A stretch of 64,000 bases of DNA, from contig DASWZN010000069.1 in NCBI GenBank assembly GCA_036404435.1, positions 1 to 64,000 of the forward strand, written 5' to 3'. Made by a program: the position numbers and the translations under genes. Numbering within the stretch: the stretch's first letter is position 1; each line of letters starts with the position of its first letter. Positions 1-7,379 of the stretch are shown in pieces. The stretch is from DASWZN01 sp036404435 (GTDB lineage Bacteria; Acidobacteriota; Terriglobia; Bryobacterales; Bryobacteraceae). The notes beneath the pieces were generated by a model that was not told the origin of the DNA, did not search any database, and saw only the letters and a list, made by a program, of their open reading frames with translations.

Positions 1-62
1 TGCTGTTTCTTTTCGTCGCTCAAGACATTGCTCATTCCGACCGAGAGGGTAAGCTCTCGTCG

Positions 63-536
63 GTGCCAATGTCCTGGGTGCGGTCCTTAGTGGCCGGTTT
101 TCAGGTGACCATCAGTGGCCGGTTTTGGGTGATCACCGAGGTCGACTCGTGCTATGCGGACGACCATCCGATCCAGTACGATGCCCTGGAAGAGCGCATC
201 AGCGAGGACCGCAGCCTTGACCGCATGATCGCGTTCTTCGATGGGCTCACCCGAGGTGAGGAGCGGTATCGCTGGGATCGGATGGTGGCACTTCACCTTT
301 TTGTGGTTGCATTCATCAACAAGTTCGGCTACTGCGAACAACGATCGACAACCGCCCAAATATCGGAGATCGTGGCGCAGTTCAAGAACCCCGAGATCGC
401 TTCGAACTTGATTGACTGGATGCCTCGGCTTGGCCTGACCGAAGTGAAGGAATTTCGACAGGTCAACGATGCCATCAAGCGGCACCTTCACGTACGAAAG
501 AGGGAGCGTGCTCTTGCCGCTGCCAGCCCACGGTAA
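63..536 (+). CDS. Hypothetical protein beside possible IS end
   Basis: An open frame of 157 codons starting with GTG at 63. The first ~25 residues are encoded by the direct-repeat (IS-like) DNA, so the natural start is probably further in or lost. The middle is plausible globular protein with a hydrophobic helix (ALHLFVVAFINKFGY) and mixed charged helices, but I recognise no family. Its last ~60 bp overlap the 3' end of the DUF4180 gene on the opposite strand, so at least one of the two ends is probably not native. Base composition is lower in GC than the core genes downstream, as expected of accessory DNA. It may be a fragment. Confidence 0.3.
   Translation: MPMSWVRSLVAGFQVTISGRFWVITEVDSCYADDHPIQYDALEERISEDRSLDRMIAFFDGLTRGEERYRWDRMVALHLFVVAFINKFGYCEQRSTTAQISEIVAQFKNPEIASNLIDWMPRLGLTEVKEFRQVNDAIKRHLHVRKRERALAAASPR
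89..137. repeat. Two 25-bp-spaced direct repeats, possible IS21-family end remnant
   Basis: The 13-mer AGTGGCCGGTTTT occurs at 89-101 and again at 114-126, each followed by a similar GGTGA(C/T)CA tail. Closely spaced short direct repeats with this type of sequence are common in the terminal regions of IS21-family elements, where the transposase binds. No istA or istB reading frame is visible in the window, so this would be a solo end or lie next to an element outside the left edge. The family assignment rests on memory of the motif. Confidence 0.35.
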
Positions 537-969
537 TCCCCGCTCCGGGATCAGCAGCGCCTGGTAGCCGGGGTGCACCCAGTATTCGCGCGCAGCTTCC
601 GGCATCCCGCTTCAGTCGCGTTTCGAGTTCCGCACGGTCCGCCACGAACCAGACATGAGGGCCGCGGTTCGCCTCAACCACGAAGTCCCGCAAAGCCGAG
701 CTCTCACTGAGATGGCGTGAGATGTCACCCACGATGGCGAGACGGAGCCGATACGTCACAAACTTTAGAACGATGTCGCCGGCGATGCGTGTTCTGAGCT
801 TGAAGAAATCATCCGCAAGCCTTTCCGCCGGAATGAGGACTAGAGTGGCTCGCTGCTGCGCCGCCTCGCCAATCAGTTCGATTGCGTCACGCTCGCCCTC
901 GAGTTTCTTCCCATCCGGCGCGCACTCGAGCACCTGCGTGCCGTGCAGACTGTACGAAGTTGATAACAT
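475..969 (-). CDS. DUF4180 domain-containing protein
   Basis: The N-terminal ~115 residues match the DUF4180 family as I know it. There is a short strand (TQVLECAPDG), a helix with a D-A-(I/L)-(E/D)-L-(I/M) core, then DDFFKLRTRIAGDIVLKF, the YRLRLAIVGDISRHL segment, ALRDFVVEANRG and a final VWFVADRAELE strand-helix. The family is small and its function is unknown. In other bacteria such genes often sit alone or near regulators. The family usually ends soon after the last helix. Here about 45 extra residues run on to 475 and overlap the opposite-strand frame, so the stop may have been lost or shifted. Start ATG at 969. Confidence 0.8.
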   Translation of the reverse strand: MLSTSYSLHGTQVLECAPDGKKLEGERDAIELIGEAAQQRATLVLIPAERLADDFFKLRTRIAGDIVLKFVTYRLRLAIVGDISRHLSESSALRDFVVEANRGPHVWFVADRAELETRLKRDAGSCARILGAPRLPGAADPGAGITVGWQRQEHAPSFVREGAA

Positions 970-1041
970 CGATTTTCGACCATCACCTTAGCACGGACCG
1001 CTCCCTGGCGGTCGCGGCTCGGCTTCGGCGTGCTTTCTCTC

Positions 1042-1070
1042 TTGACATACTATGCGCCACACAGTATAAT
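1042..1070 (+). promoter_or_regulatory. Consensus sigma-70 promoter with overlapping dyad for padR
   Basis: TTGACA (1042-1047) and TATAAT (1065-1070) are both perfect hexamers with a 17-bp spacer. An imperfect inverted repeat lies over the -10 box: TATGCGCCAC at 1051-1060 against GTGGCATA at 1071-1078. This is the usual place for PadR-family autorepression. A perfect promoter covered by an operator suggests strong expression on derepression. The transcript would begin near 1077. Confidence 0.8.
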
Positions 1071-1080
1071 GTGGCATACA

Positions 1081-1422
1081 GTGCAAAAAACAGACCAATC
1101 CGCCGCGGTCCCCGAAAGCCTGGCGCTCGAGATCCGCCGCGGCGCGCTGGTTCTGGCCGCGCTGGCCGCCCTACGCACGGAGCAGTACGGTTACTCGCTC
1201 AAGAAGTTCCTGGCGGAGGCGGAGATACACGTCGACGAGGGAACGCTGTATCCGCTCCTGCGGCGCCTCGAATCGCAGGACCTGCTGTCGAGCCGTTGGG
1301 TGATCGAGGAAGGCCGCCCGCGGCGCTATTACAAGATCACGAACCAGGGCCAGGCAACCCTCACCGCGCTCGGCGGCGAGTGGGAGCAACTTTCGAAAGC
1401 CCTGCGGAGGGTACTGAAATGA
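1081..1422 (+). CDS. PadR family transcriptional regulator
   Basis: Winged-helix regulator of the PadR family, about 113 residues from the start chosen. The PadR core is visible: a short N-terminal helix, ALAALRTEQYGYSLKKFL, the recognition part DEGTLYPLLRRLESQDLL, the wing with EEGRPRRYYKIT, and a C-terminal dimerisation helix. In-frame ATGs at 1069 and 1030 overlap the -10 box or lie upstream of it, so translation probably begins at GTG 1081, only ~4 nt into the predicted mRNA. That would make it near-leaderless. It overlaps the next gene by an ATGA junction. PadR proteins normally repress their own operon in response to small lipophilic compounds; the ligand is unknown here. Confidence 0.88.
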   Translation: MQKTDQSAAVPESLALEIRRGALVLAALAALRTEQYGYSLKKFLAEAEIHVDEGTLYPLLRRLESQDLLSSRWVIEEGRPRRYYKITNQGQATLTALGGEWEQLSKALRRVLK

Positions 1423-2411
1423 GCTTGATCGACCGCTACGTTTACCACGTTGGGAAGCACCTGCCGGCCGAACGGCGGGAGGACGTCGCGCGGGAACTTA
1501 TGTCGCTGATCGGCGACCGCGTGGAGGACGAGCTTCGCCCGGGCGAGAGCAGGGACGCGGTGATCCTGCGGGTGCTGCGCGAGATGGGCCCTCCCTCGGT
1601 GGTCGCGGAGCGCTACGGCTATGAGCGGCGCTTGCTGATCGGAACGAGTTCGCTGCCGGCCTTCTTCAAGTTGGTGAAGGTCCTGCCCGTCGCGGTTCTG
1701 GCGCTCTCGCTCCTGACCTTCCCTTGGCAGGACGGCCTCAGCCCGACCGGGCTCGCGGCATGGCTGCTGCGCTGCCTCGCGTCGATGCTGCTGAATCTGG
1801 GCGTGCTGGTGGTGGTATTCGTCGTTCTAGAGCAGTTCTCCCGGAGGCACACGAAGCCGGACGCGGTTTTCGATCCCTCGAAGTTATCGCCTGCGCCCGC
1901 TCCGCTCGCAGGTGCAAAGCCGCGGACGGCCCTCCTTGTGGCCAAGATCTACGTAGCCGCGATGGTCCTGGTGCTCTTTAACTTCTATCCGAACCTGGTC
2001 GGCGTGTGGACCAACGCCGGGCTCGTTCGGTTCTGGGTGATCCCGCTGAGTGCGTTCGGCGTGCACGTGCCCCTGTGGCTGCTGAACGTGTGGCTGGCAG
2101 GGGACATCGTGCTGGAGACCGAGGTGCTTCGCCAAGGGATCTGGACCCGCCAGACCCGCTGGGCGCAGGTCGGGCTGGCAGCGGTCGGGCTTGCGGTGTT
2201 CATCGCAACGCTCTGGTCAAGCCACCTGGGACAACTGGACCCGGCGTTCCTGACGTCGGTGGGTATTGCGGTGTCGGACCCGAACGTCAAGGCGCTCGCC
2301 CAGGCGAGCCGCGCCCTCACCCTGGCCGCGGCGCCGCTCGTGCTATTGATCCTGGCGCACATTGCCCGCGGTGTGTGGAGACTGTCACGCGGGACCGGGA
2401 CCGCCGCGTAG
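1419..2411 (+). CDS. HAAS-type (DUF1700-like) multi-pass membrane protein, PadR partner
   Basis: A 330-residue inner-membrane protein translationally coupled to padR (ATGA overlap). Residues ~1-70 form a cytoplasmic, charged helical domain with the pattern of HAAS/DUF1700 domains found next to PadR genes: LPAERREDVARELMSLI, then an acidic stretch, then VLREMGPPSVVAERYG. About six hydrophobic helices follow. The pairing suggests the membrane protein is the regulated target or sensor partner of the PadR protein. No catalytic residues or transport motifs are evident. The 3' end overlaps plsC on the opposite strand by 27 bp. Confidence 0.75.
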   Translation: MSLIDRYVYHVGKHLPAERREDVARELMSLIGDRVEDELRPGESRDAVILRVLREMGPPSVVAERYGYERRLLIGTSSLPAFFKLVKVLPVAVLALSLLTFPWQDGLSPTGLAAWLLRCLASMLLNLGVLVVVFVVLEQFSRRHTKPDAVFDPSKLSPAPAPLAGAKPRTALLVAKIYVAAMVLVLFNFYPNLVGVWTNAGLVRFWVIPLSAFGVHVPLWLLNVWLAGDIVLETEVLRQGIWTRQTRWAQVGLAAVGLAVFIATLWSSHLGQLDPAFLTSVGIAVSDPNVKALAQASRALTLAAAPLVLLILAHIARGVWRLSRGTGTAA

Positions 2412-3125
2412 CCGCTTCAGCTCGTCCACCATCTTCTGGCGGACCGCGTCGCGCAAGGCCGCGGGCTCGCGAGCGTCCCAGCCATCGACGGGCACGGGTT
2501 CGAGGGCCCGCACGTAAATGTCCTGGGTCGGGCCGAAGATCCACGTGTTTCTCGGCAAGGCCGCGCCGGAGCCTTCCAGCACCATCGGCAAAATCGGCGT
2601 GTGCTCGCGGAGAGCCAACTGGAAAGGCCCGTCGTTAAAGGCGTGGATCTCGCCGTCCTTCGAGCGCGTGCCCTCGGGAAAAAAGACGATTGAGCAGCCT
2701 TGGCGCAGGGTGCGCGCGCAGCGCAGCATCGCCTGGGCGGCCTTGCGGCGGTCGGACCGGTCTACGGGAATGTCGTGCGCCATGCGCAGCATCCACCCGA
2801 CCACTGGCACCCGGAACAGCTCCGCCTTGGCCAGCCATTTCGAATCGTTCACCAGGTGGGCGATCAGGGGAATGTCGGCCAGAGACTGGTGGTTGCTTAC
2901 CACGACGTAAGCCTGGCCCGGTTTCTTATTCTCGGCGCCGGAGAGGTGGATTCGCCAGGGATTGATCTTCCCCAGGACGCGTCCCAGGCTGCGGTACCAG
3001 CGGCCGGTGCGCCGCTTCACCGGGTCGTGGTCAAACAGCCACACCACGGCCAGCACGGGGCACCAAAACACGATCACGGACGCGCTGGCGCCCCAAATCC
3101 AAATCGATCGAAGCCGGCGGATCAT
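2385..3125 (-). CDS. plsC: 1-acyl-sn-glycerol-3-phosphate acyltransferase
   Basis: PlsC-type acyltransferase of 246 residues, which transfers a second acyl chain to lysophosphatidic acid to make phosphatidic acid at the inner membrane. It has an N-terminal hydrophobic anchor (VIVFWCPVLAVVWLF), motif I NHQSLAD (the NHxxxxD catalytic pair), motif III FFPEGTRS (phosphate binding) and motif IV in PILPMVLEG. Start taken at MIRRLRS (3125); an upstream in-frame ATG at 3185 would place the N-terminus inside a hairpin repeat and is unlikely. It follows the LptFG-like permease on the same strand after a repeat, so the cluster is consistent with envelope lipid work. Confidence 0.9.
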   Translation of the reverse strand: MIRRLRSIWIWGASASVIVFWCPVLAVVWLFDHDPVKRRTGRWYRSLGRVLGKINPWRIHLSGAENKKPGQAYVVVSNHQSLADIPLIAHLVNDSKWLAKAELFRVPVVGWMLRMAHDIPVDRSDRRKAAQAMLRCARTLRQGCSIVFFPEGTRSKDGEIHAFNDGPFQLALREHTPILPMVLEGSGAALPRNTWIFGPTQDIYVRALEPVPVDGWDAREPAALRDAVRQKMVDELKRLRGGPGPA

Positions 3126-3149
3126 CGGAGCCAGAGAGCATTGTCGCAC

Positions 3150-3238
3150 GTGGGGCAGGCGTCCACGCCTGCGCGGGACGTCCACGTCCCGCTCTGCCGG
3201 ACCTGGAGGTCCGGCGCAGTCCTGGAGGATTGCCCCAC
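3150..3238. repeat. Nested-hairpin dispersed repeat (long form)
   Basis: An 89-bp unit bounded by GTGGGGCA (3150) and its complement TGCCCCAC (to 3238). Inside are consecutive near-perfect palindromes each with a tiny central loop: AGGCGTCCACGCCT, GGGACGTCCACGTCCC and CCGGACCTGGAGGTCCGG. The same architecture recurs at 18939-19026 and in shortened forms elsewhere in the window. It separates plsC from the LptFG gene. Confidence 0.9.
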
Positions 3239-3239
3239 C

Positions 3240-5567
3240 CTACGTCCTCAGCCGCGTCAGCAGGTACAAAGCCGCGACGGCGAAAAGCGCGTCGGGGGCC
3301 CAGGCCGCCAGCTCCGGGGGGAGCTGGTTGATGTTGCCGAGCTGCTCGAACAACTGGCCCAGGGACCAGTACGCGACGGCCACGCCCAGGCTCACACCCA
3401 CCCCCGCCATCGCGCCCCGCGAGCCCGTGAGGAACGCGAAGGGAACCGAAATGAGCGCCATGATGAAGGCGAACAGCGGCACCGAGAACTTCTTCGCCAG
3501 TTGCACGCGCAAGTGGACCGTGTCGAATCCGCTCTGTTTCAGCTCCCGGACGTAGGCCGCGAGCTGGACAAAATTCATCTGCTTGTCCTGGAGGGCTTCC
3601 TTAAGGAAGTAGGCCGGCGGCTCGGTCAGCTCCGGGAACGTGGTCGCCTGGAAAACCTGGCCGGTGGATTCGACGCGCGTCTTCATCTCGCGGCTCCAGC
3701 CGTTCACGAAGATCCAGGTGCCCGTGGCTGGCTCCCATCGCGCGCGCTGGGCGGAGATGTGCCGCCTCAGCCGGAAGGGCTGCATGTCGAACTCGTAGAC
3801 GCTAACGCCGTCCATGGCGGACGACCGGGTGTCGAAATACGCGTAGTAGTAAATGCGCGAGCCCTGGCCGTAAATCCACTTGCGATCGGGCCGCAGGTAC
3901 GTGCGCGGCGCGCGGCCCTTGATCTCGTCGCGCAGCGCGTCCTGGCGCCGGTTCGCTTCCGGCAGAATGCCCGAATAGTCGAGGCCGAACAGGCCGGCGC
4001 TCAGCAGCAGGCTGGCGACAAGCACCGGGCCGGCCAGGCGGTACAGGCTCACGCCGGTCGCCTTGAACGCGATCACCTCGTTGTGCTTGGCCATGATGCC
4101 GAAAGTCACCAGCACCGCCACCAGCACGCTGACGGGAGTCGACTCGTAGATCAGTTCCGGGGTGAGGAAGAAAAGGTAGGCCAGCATCTTCGACATCGCG
4201 ATGTGGTTCTTGAACATGTCGCCGAGCAGCTCGAAGAAGGTATAGACGTGCGTCATGAAGACGAAACTCGCCAGCAGAAGCGCGAAGTAGAAGAGGAAGC
4301 CCGTCAGGATGTACGTGTCGAGGATCAGCGGCAGGAAGTGCAGCCGGGCCAGGCGGCCGACGGGGGCGCTGCCGCTCTCCGGCCGCGCGATTCCCTTGCG
4401 CACATGCGACCAGGCGGTCTGGAAGAAAGCTCTGACGGAATCGACGAGGTTGCGGTCTCCCGGCCGCTCCAGGCGCACCATCAGGAAGATACCGGCCATA
4501 GCAAAAGCCGCGTTGGGGAACCAGATCGCGGGCGCGGGCGGAAGCGTGCCCTGCTGCGCCAGGCTGATCAGGCTGATCAGGCCCATGTAGTACAGGAACG
4601 CCAGGAACACGGTGACCACGAAAGCCGAGGACTTGCCCGCTTTGCGCGACGACGCGCCCAGAGCGATGCCCACCACCGCCAAAAGCACGCAGGCGAACGG
4701 CAGCGCGAACCGGCGGTGCAACTCGATGGCGGCGTCGCGGGACTTTCGCGCGTCGCGCAGGAGCGGGCCGGTATCCCTCTCGCTGAACGGCCGCACCGCG
4801 TGCGGGTCGGGGGGATGCGCGGCCTCCAGCGCCTCGTCGCCGGAGGGAAAGCTGGTGCTGACGTAGACCTTGGGATCCTTGGTCGCCTGGTGCGTGCTGG
4901 CATCGATAAGGTGGATCTGGATGCGGTTGTGCTTGACGTCGGGCGTGGCGATCACCTCGCGCGCCACGGTGATGCTCGGTCCCTCGCTCTCGTCCGGGCC
5001 GTTGGAGGGGCGGTCCGAAGGCGCACGCAGATCGGCGATGAAGACGTTGCGCCAGACCTGCGTCCGGCCCGGAATCGAATCGCCAACATAGATGACCCGG
5101 TTGGGGAACTCCTCCTCGAAGACGCGCGGCTGCACCTCGGCGGTGAGCTCCTCGGCCGCCAGCCGGCCCAGCAGCTTTTCGGTCTGGCGGATCGACCACG
5201 GGGTCAGCCACAGCGAGCAGGCCGCGGTGATCGCCGTAAAGAAAATCCCCACCACCAGCACCGGCGCCAGGATGCGGCGGCTGGGCACGCCGGCCGCGCG
5301 CATTCCAACGATCTCTCCGTCGCTCGACATGCGGCTCAGCGTGATCAGGATGCCTACCAGCGCGCCGGTGGGCAGCGCGAAGATAAGGGTCAGCGGAAGG
5401 AGCAGGCCGAACAGGGAGGCCACCGTCGACGACGTCGCGGAGCTCCGGACCAGCAGTTCGAAGCTCTTCCCCGCGCGCTGCAGGAAGAGCACGAAGGTGA
5501 AGAGTAGCGTCCCCAGGAAAGCGTTCGAGAACAGCTCGCGAAGAATGGCGCGGTTAAGAAGACCCAT
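3240..5567 (-). CDS. LptF-LptG fused permease of the lipopolysaccharide export ABC system
   Basis: A single 775-residue YjgP/YjgQ-family protein carrying both permease halves that most bacteria make as LptF and LptG. The first half begins LLNRAILRELFSNAFLGTLL with the usual TM2-TM3 region GALVGILITLSRMSSDGEIV. After a periplasmic beta-jellyroll region and more membrane helices, a second copy starts near residue 407 (LILDTYILTGFLFYFALLL) with the equivalent TPVSVLVAVLVTFGIMAKHNE. With LptB it would extract LPS from the inner membrane toward LptC/LptA. There is no stop or frameshift between halves. It starts 3 bp after the upstream TldD-like gene ends, so the two are very likely cotranscribed. 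No lptB is in the window. Confidence 0.88.
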   Translation of the reverse strand: MGLLNRAILRELFSNAFLGTLLFTFVLFLQRAGKSFELLVRSSATSSTVASLFGLLLPLTLIFALPTGALVGILITLSRMSSDGEIVGMRAAGVPSRRILAPVLVVGIFFTAITAACSLWLTPWSIRQTEKLLGRLAAEELTAEVQPRVFEEEFPNRVIYVGDSIPGRTQVWRNVFIADLRAPSDRPSNGPDESEGPSITVAREVIATPDVKHNRIQIHLIDASTHQATKDPKVYVSTSFPSGDEALEAAHPPDPHAVRPFSERDTGPLLRDARKSRDAAIELHRRFALPFACVLLAVVGIALGASSRKAGKSSAFVVTVFLAFLYYMGLISLISLAQQGTLPPAPAIWFPNAAFAMAGIFLMVRLERPGDRNLVDSVRAFFQTAWSHVRKGIARPESGSAPVGRLARLHFLPLILDTYILTGFLFYFALLLASFVFMTHVYTFFELLGDMFKNHIAMSKMLAYLFFLTPELIYESTPVSVLVAVLVTFGIMAKHNEVIAFKATGVSLYRLAGPVLVASLLLSAGLFGLDYSGILPEANRRQDALRDEIKGRAPRTYLRPDRKWIYGQGSRIYYYAYFDTRSSAMDGVSVYEFDMQPFRLRRHISAQRARWEPATGTWIFVNGWSREMKTRVESTGQVFQATTFPELTEPPAYFLKEALQDKQMNFVQLAAYVRELKQSGFDTVHLRVQLAKKFSVPLFAFIMALISVPFAFLTGSRGAMAGVGVSLGVAVAYWSLGQLFEQLGNINQLPPELAAWAPDALFAVAALYLLTRLRT

Positions 5568-5570
5568 CTT

Positions 5571-7379
5571 TTACTGTACTCGACCGGCTGGCGGCGGGAC
5601 CACCGGCAGCTTCGGCAGCTCTCCCTCGATGCGCTCGATTTCCACGTCGTCGATCAGCACCGACGGCGCCACCACGGATGCCTCGGAGTTGTAAGAGCCC
5701 CCCGGCAGACCGAGCGGCACGCCGGTGTCATAGAAATCGAACACCGCGGTTTCGCTCGAAGCGGCCAGGATGTCCTTCAGCGAGCGCGCGTTCATGCCTC
5801 GCAGACGAAGGCCGCGCACCAGTTGCTCGTGCCCGTCGAGGTAAACGCGATAGATCAGGACCGGCAGGCTAACGGGACGCGCGCCCGATTCCGTCATGCC
5901 TGCCAGCTCGCGGCGCAGGTCCGCACCGGATGCGGTGCTGGGAAAATCCATCTGGCGGATCAAAATGCCGTAGGGCTTGCTGCGCTCGCGGCAGAGATCG
6001 ATCAGGCGTTGCCGCAACGCGGCCTCCGGGACGCCGCCGCTGGCGTGTACGAACAGGTTGCCGATGCCGGCGGCCTTGTCGCCGAAGCTTCCGGGCAGCC
6101 GGGCGTGCCCGTTCGAAGCGCGGAAGGTCTTGACGGGCTGGCGCGTCAGAAGAAAGTTCTTCAGCACTCCCTTCTCCACCAGGGAGACGCTTTGAGCGGC
6201 AACGCCCTCCAGGTCCACGTCGTAGTGGCCGAACAGCGCGCGTCCGTGCCATTCCGCCTGCGTCGGGTCGTCCGCCACGTCCACCCACTCGGGAAGGATG
6301 CGCGCGCCGATGCGGTTCTCGAGCTCGCTCGAGCGCAGCGGCAGCGAACGGCCGGGCGGCGTCACGGGCCGGCGCGGCACCGCCAGATTGCCACCCAGCA
6401 CCTGGGCGAACAACTGCGCCGAGGCCTCTCCCTCGAACAGAACCGGCCCCGAATACGATTCGCCGACGGGAGCGCCGGCCAGTGCGGTGAGTTTCTCGGC
6501 CACGTCCTTGACGCCGCGCTCCAGTTCGGCGTCGAGCGGCATGTGGCCGGCATCGAGCGAGTAGAACGAGACGTCGTCGCGCAGCATCATCCCATCGCGC
6601 GCCTGGGCTCTGGCGAGCACGCGCAGGACGACGCTCGTTTCCGGGACGCGAATGCGCGTACCTTCCGAGGTGGCCAGGTAGAGCAGTCCCTCCGAGCCGC
6701 CAAAGGAGACTCCCGAGTGCATCACGGCGGAGTAGTTCGCAAACAGCGCCGAGAGCCGCCGGACGCGCGCGGCCCAGGCTGCCTCGTCGAACGGCTGGAT
6801 GCGGGCGCCGGCCAGCCGCTCGATCGGCTTGGCGGAGCAGAAATCCGGAAGGTCGTCGCCAGGCGTCACGTCGCGCAGGGCGGCGTGCTTAAGCGAGAAC
6901 AGCTCCAGGGCCCGCTTATACGCCATGTCCGTCGCCAGCCACAAATGATGCCGCAGCACGGGATAAGAATCGTCGAGTGGGAACTCGGAGATGTCGTAGT
7001 ACGAGCCCGGATGGGAGTCGCCGCCCGCATAGTTGGAGTCGTCGAACTGGTAGTCGCCTGCGCGGACCTCCACTTGGGGGAGACGGAAGCGCGTCTGGCG
7101 CGACGCCACGAGCGCCCCCAGCGTCGCGGAGACGTCGAGGCGATAGCCATCGTGAATGGCGTACTCGAAGTAATACGGCTGCGCCAGGGGCATGGTCCTG
7201 AGCGCGCGCGAGCGTGCCATTTCGTCTTCCATGGCGCGCAGGATCGGGTCCTTCTGGTCCCCGGCCATCGCCGGAAGCGCCAGCAGCCGGCACAGGACGG
7301 CGAGCGTGGGGCAGACGATTCCGCCTGTCCTGCGCAGGCCAAACGGCCTGCCCCACGGGGCCGCCCAGCGACTTCTCAT
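5571..7379 (-). CDS. TldD/PmbA-like protein lacking the metalloprotease HExxxH motif
   Basis: A 602-residue secreted TldD-family paralogue. It aligns along its length with the upstream gene: YYFEYAIHDG...SATLGALVASRQ matches YYIAYEVTER...SATLGALDNARQ, and VSLVEKGVLKNFLLTRQPVKTFRASNGHAR matches VTVVDKGVLKAFLMSRSPIRGFGQSNGHGR. Where the neighbour has HEIFGH, this protein reads LFAQVLGG (around 6391-6420), so both zinc-binding His and the catalytic Glu are gone. It is probably a non-catalytic partner; active TldD/TldE-type peptidases work as heterodimers in which one subunit carries the metal site. The first ~25 residues are encoded by a dispersed repeat (7306-7356) and precede a signal peptide ending near PAMAG. 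The start overlaps the upstream stop (ATGA). Confidence 0.82.
   Translation of the reverse strand: MRSRWAAPWGRPFGLRRTGGIVCPTLAVLCRLLALPAMAGDQKDPILRAMEDEMARSRALRTMPLAQPYYFEYAIHDGYRLDVSATLGALVASRQTRFRLPQVEVRAGDYQFDDSNYAGGDSHPGSYYDISEFPLDDSYPVLRHHLWLATDMAYKRALELFSLKHAALRDVTPGDDLPDFCSAKPIERLAGARIQPFDEAAWAARVRRLSALFANYSAVMHSGVSFGGSEGLLYLATSEGTRIRVPETSVVLRVLARAQARDGMMLRDDVSFYSLDAGHMPLDAELERGVKDVAEKLTALAGAPVGESYSGPVLFEGEASAQLFAQVLGGNLAVPRRPVTPPGRSLPLRSSELENRIGARILPEWVDVADDPTQAEWHGRALFGHYDVDLEGVAAQSVSLVEKGVLKNFLLTRQPVKTFRASNGHARLPGSFGDKAAGIGNLFVHASGGVPEAALRQRLIDLCRERSKPYGILIRQMDFPSTASGADLRRELAGMTESGARPVSLPVLIYRVYLDGHEQLVRGLRLRGMNARSLKDILAASSETAVFDFYDTGVPLGLPGGSYNSEASVVAPSVLIDDVEIERIEGELPKLPVVPPPAGRVQ
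7306..7356. repeat. Dispersed hairpin repeat inside the 5' end of a TldD-like gene
   Basis: A 51-bp unit bounded by GTGGGGCA at 7306 and TGCCCCAC ending at 7356, with internal complementary arms (CCTGTCCTGCGCAGG and GGCC...GGCC). It encodes roughly residues 8-25 of the degenerate TldD-like protein in frame, just before its hydrophobic signal segment. Confidence 0.75.

Noticed and set aside
2700..5507. A 935-codon open frame opposite lptFG
   Set aside because: It is the antisense shadow of a GC-rich gene: rich in Arg, Gly and His, no domain, while the minus frame is a clear LptFG permease.
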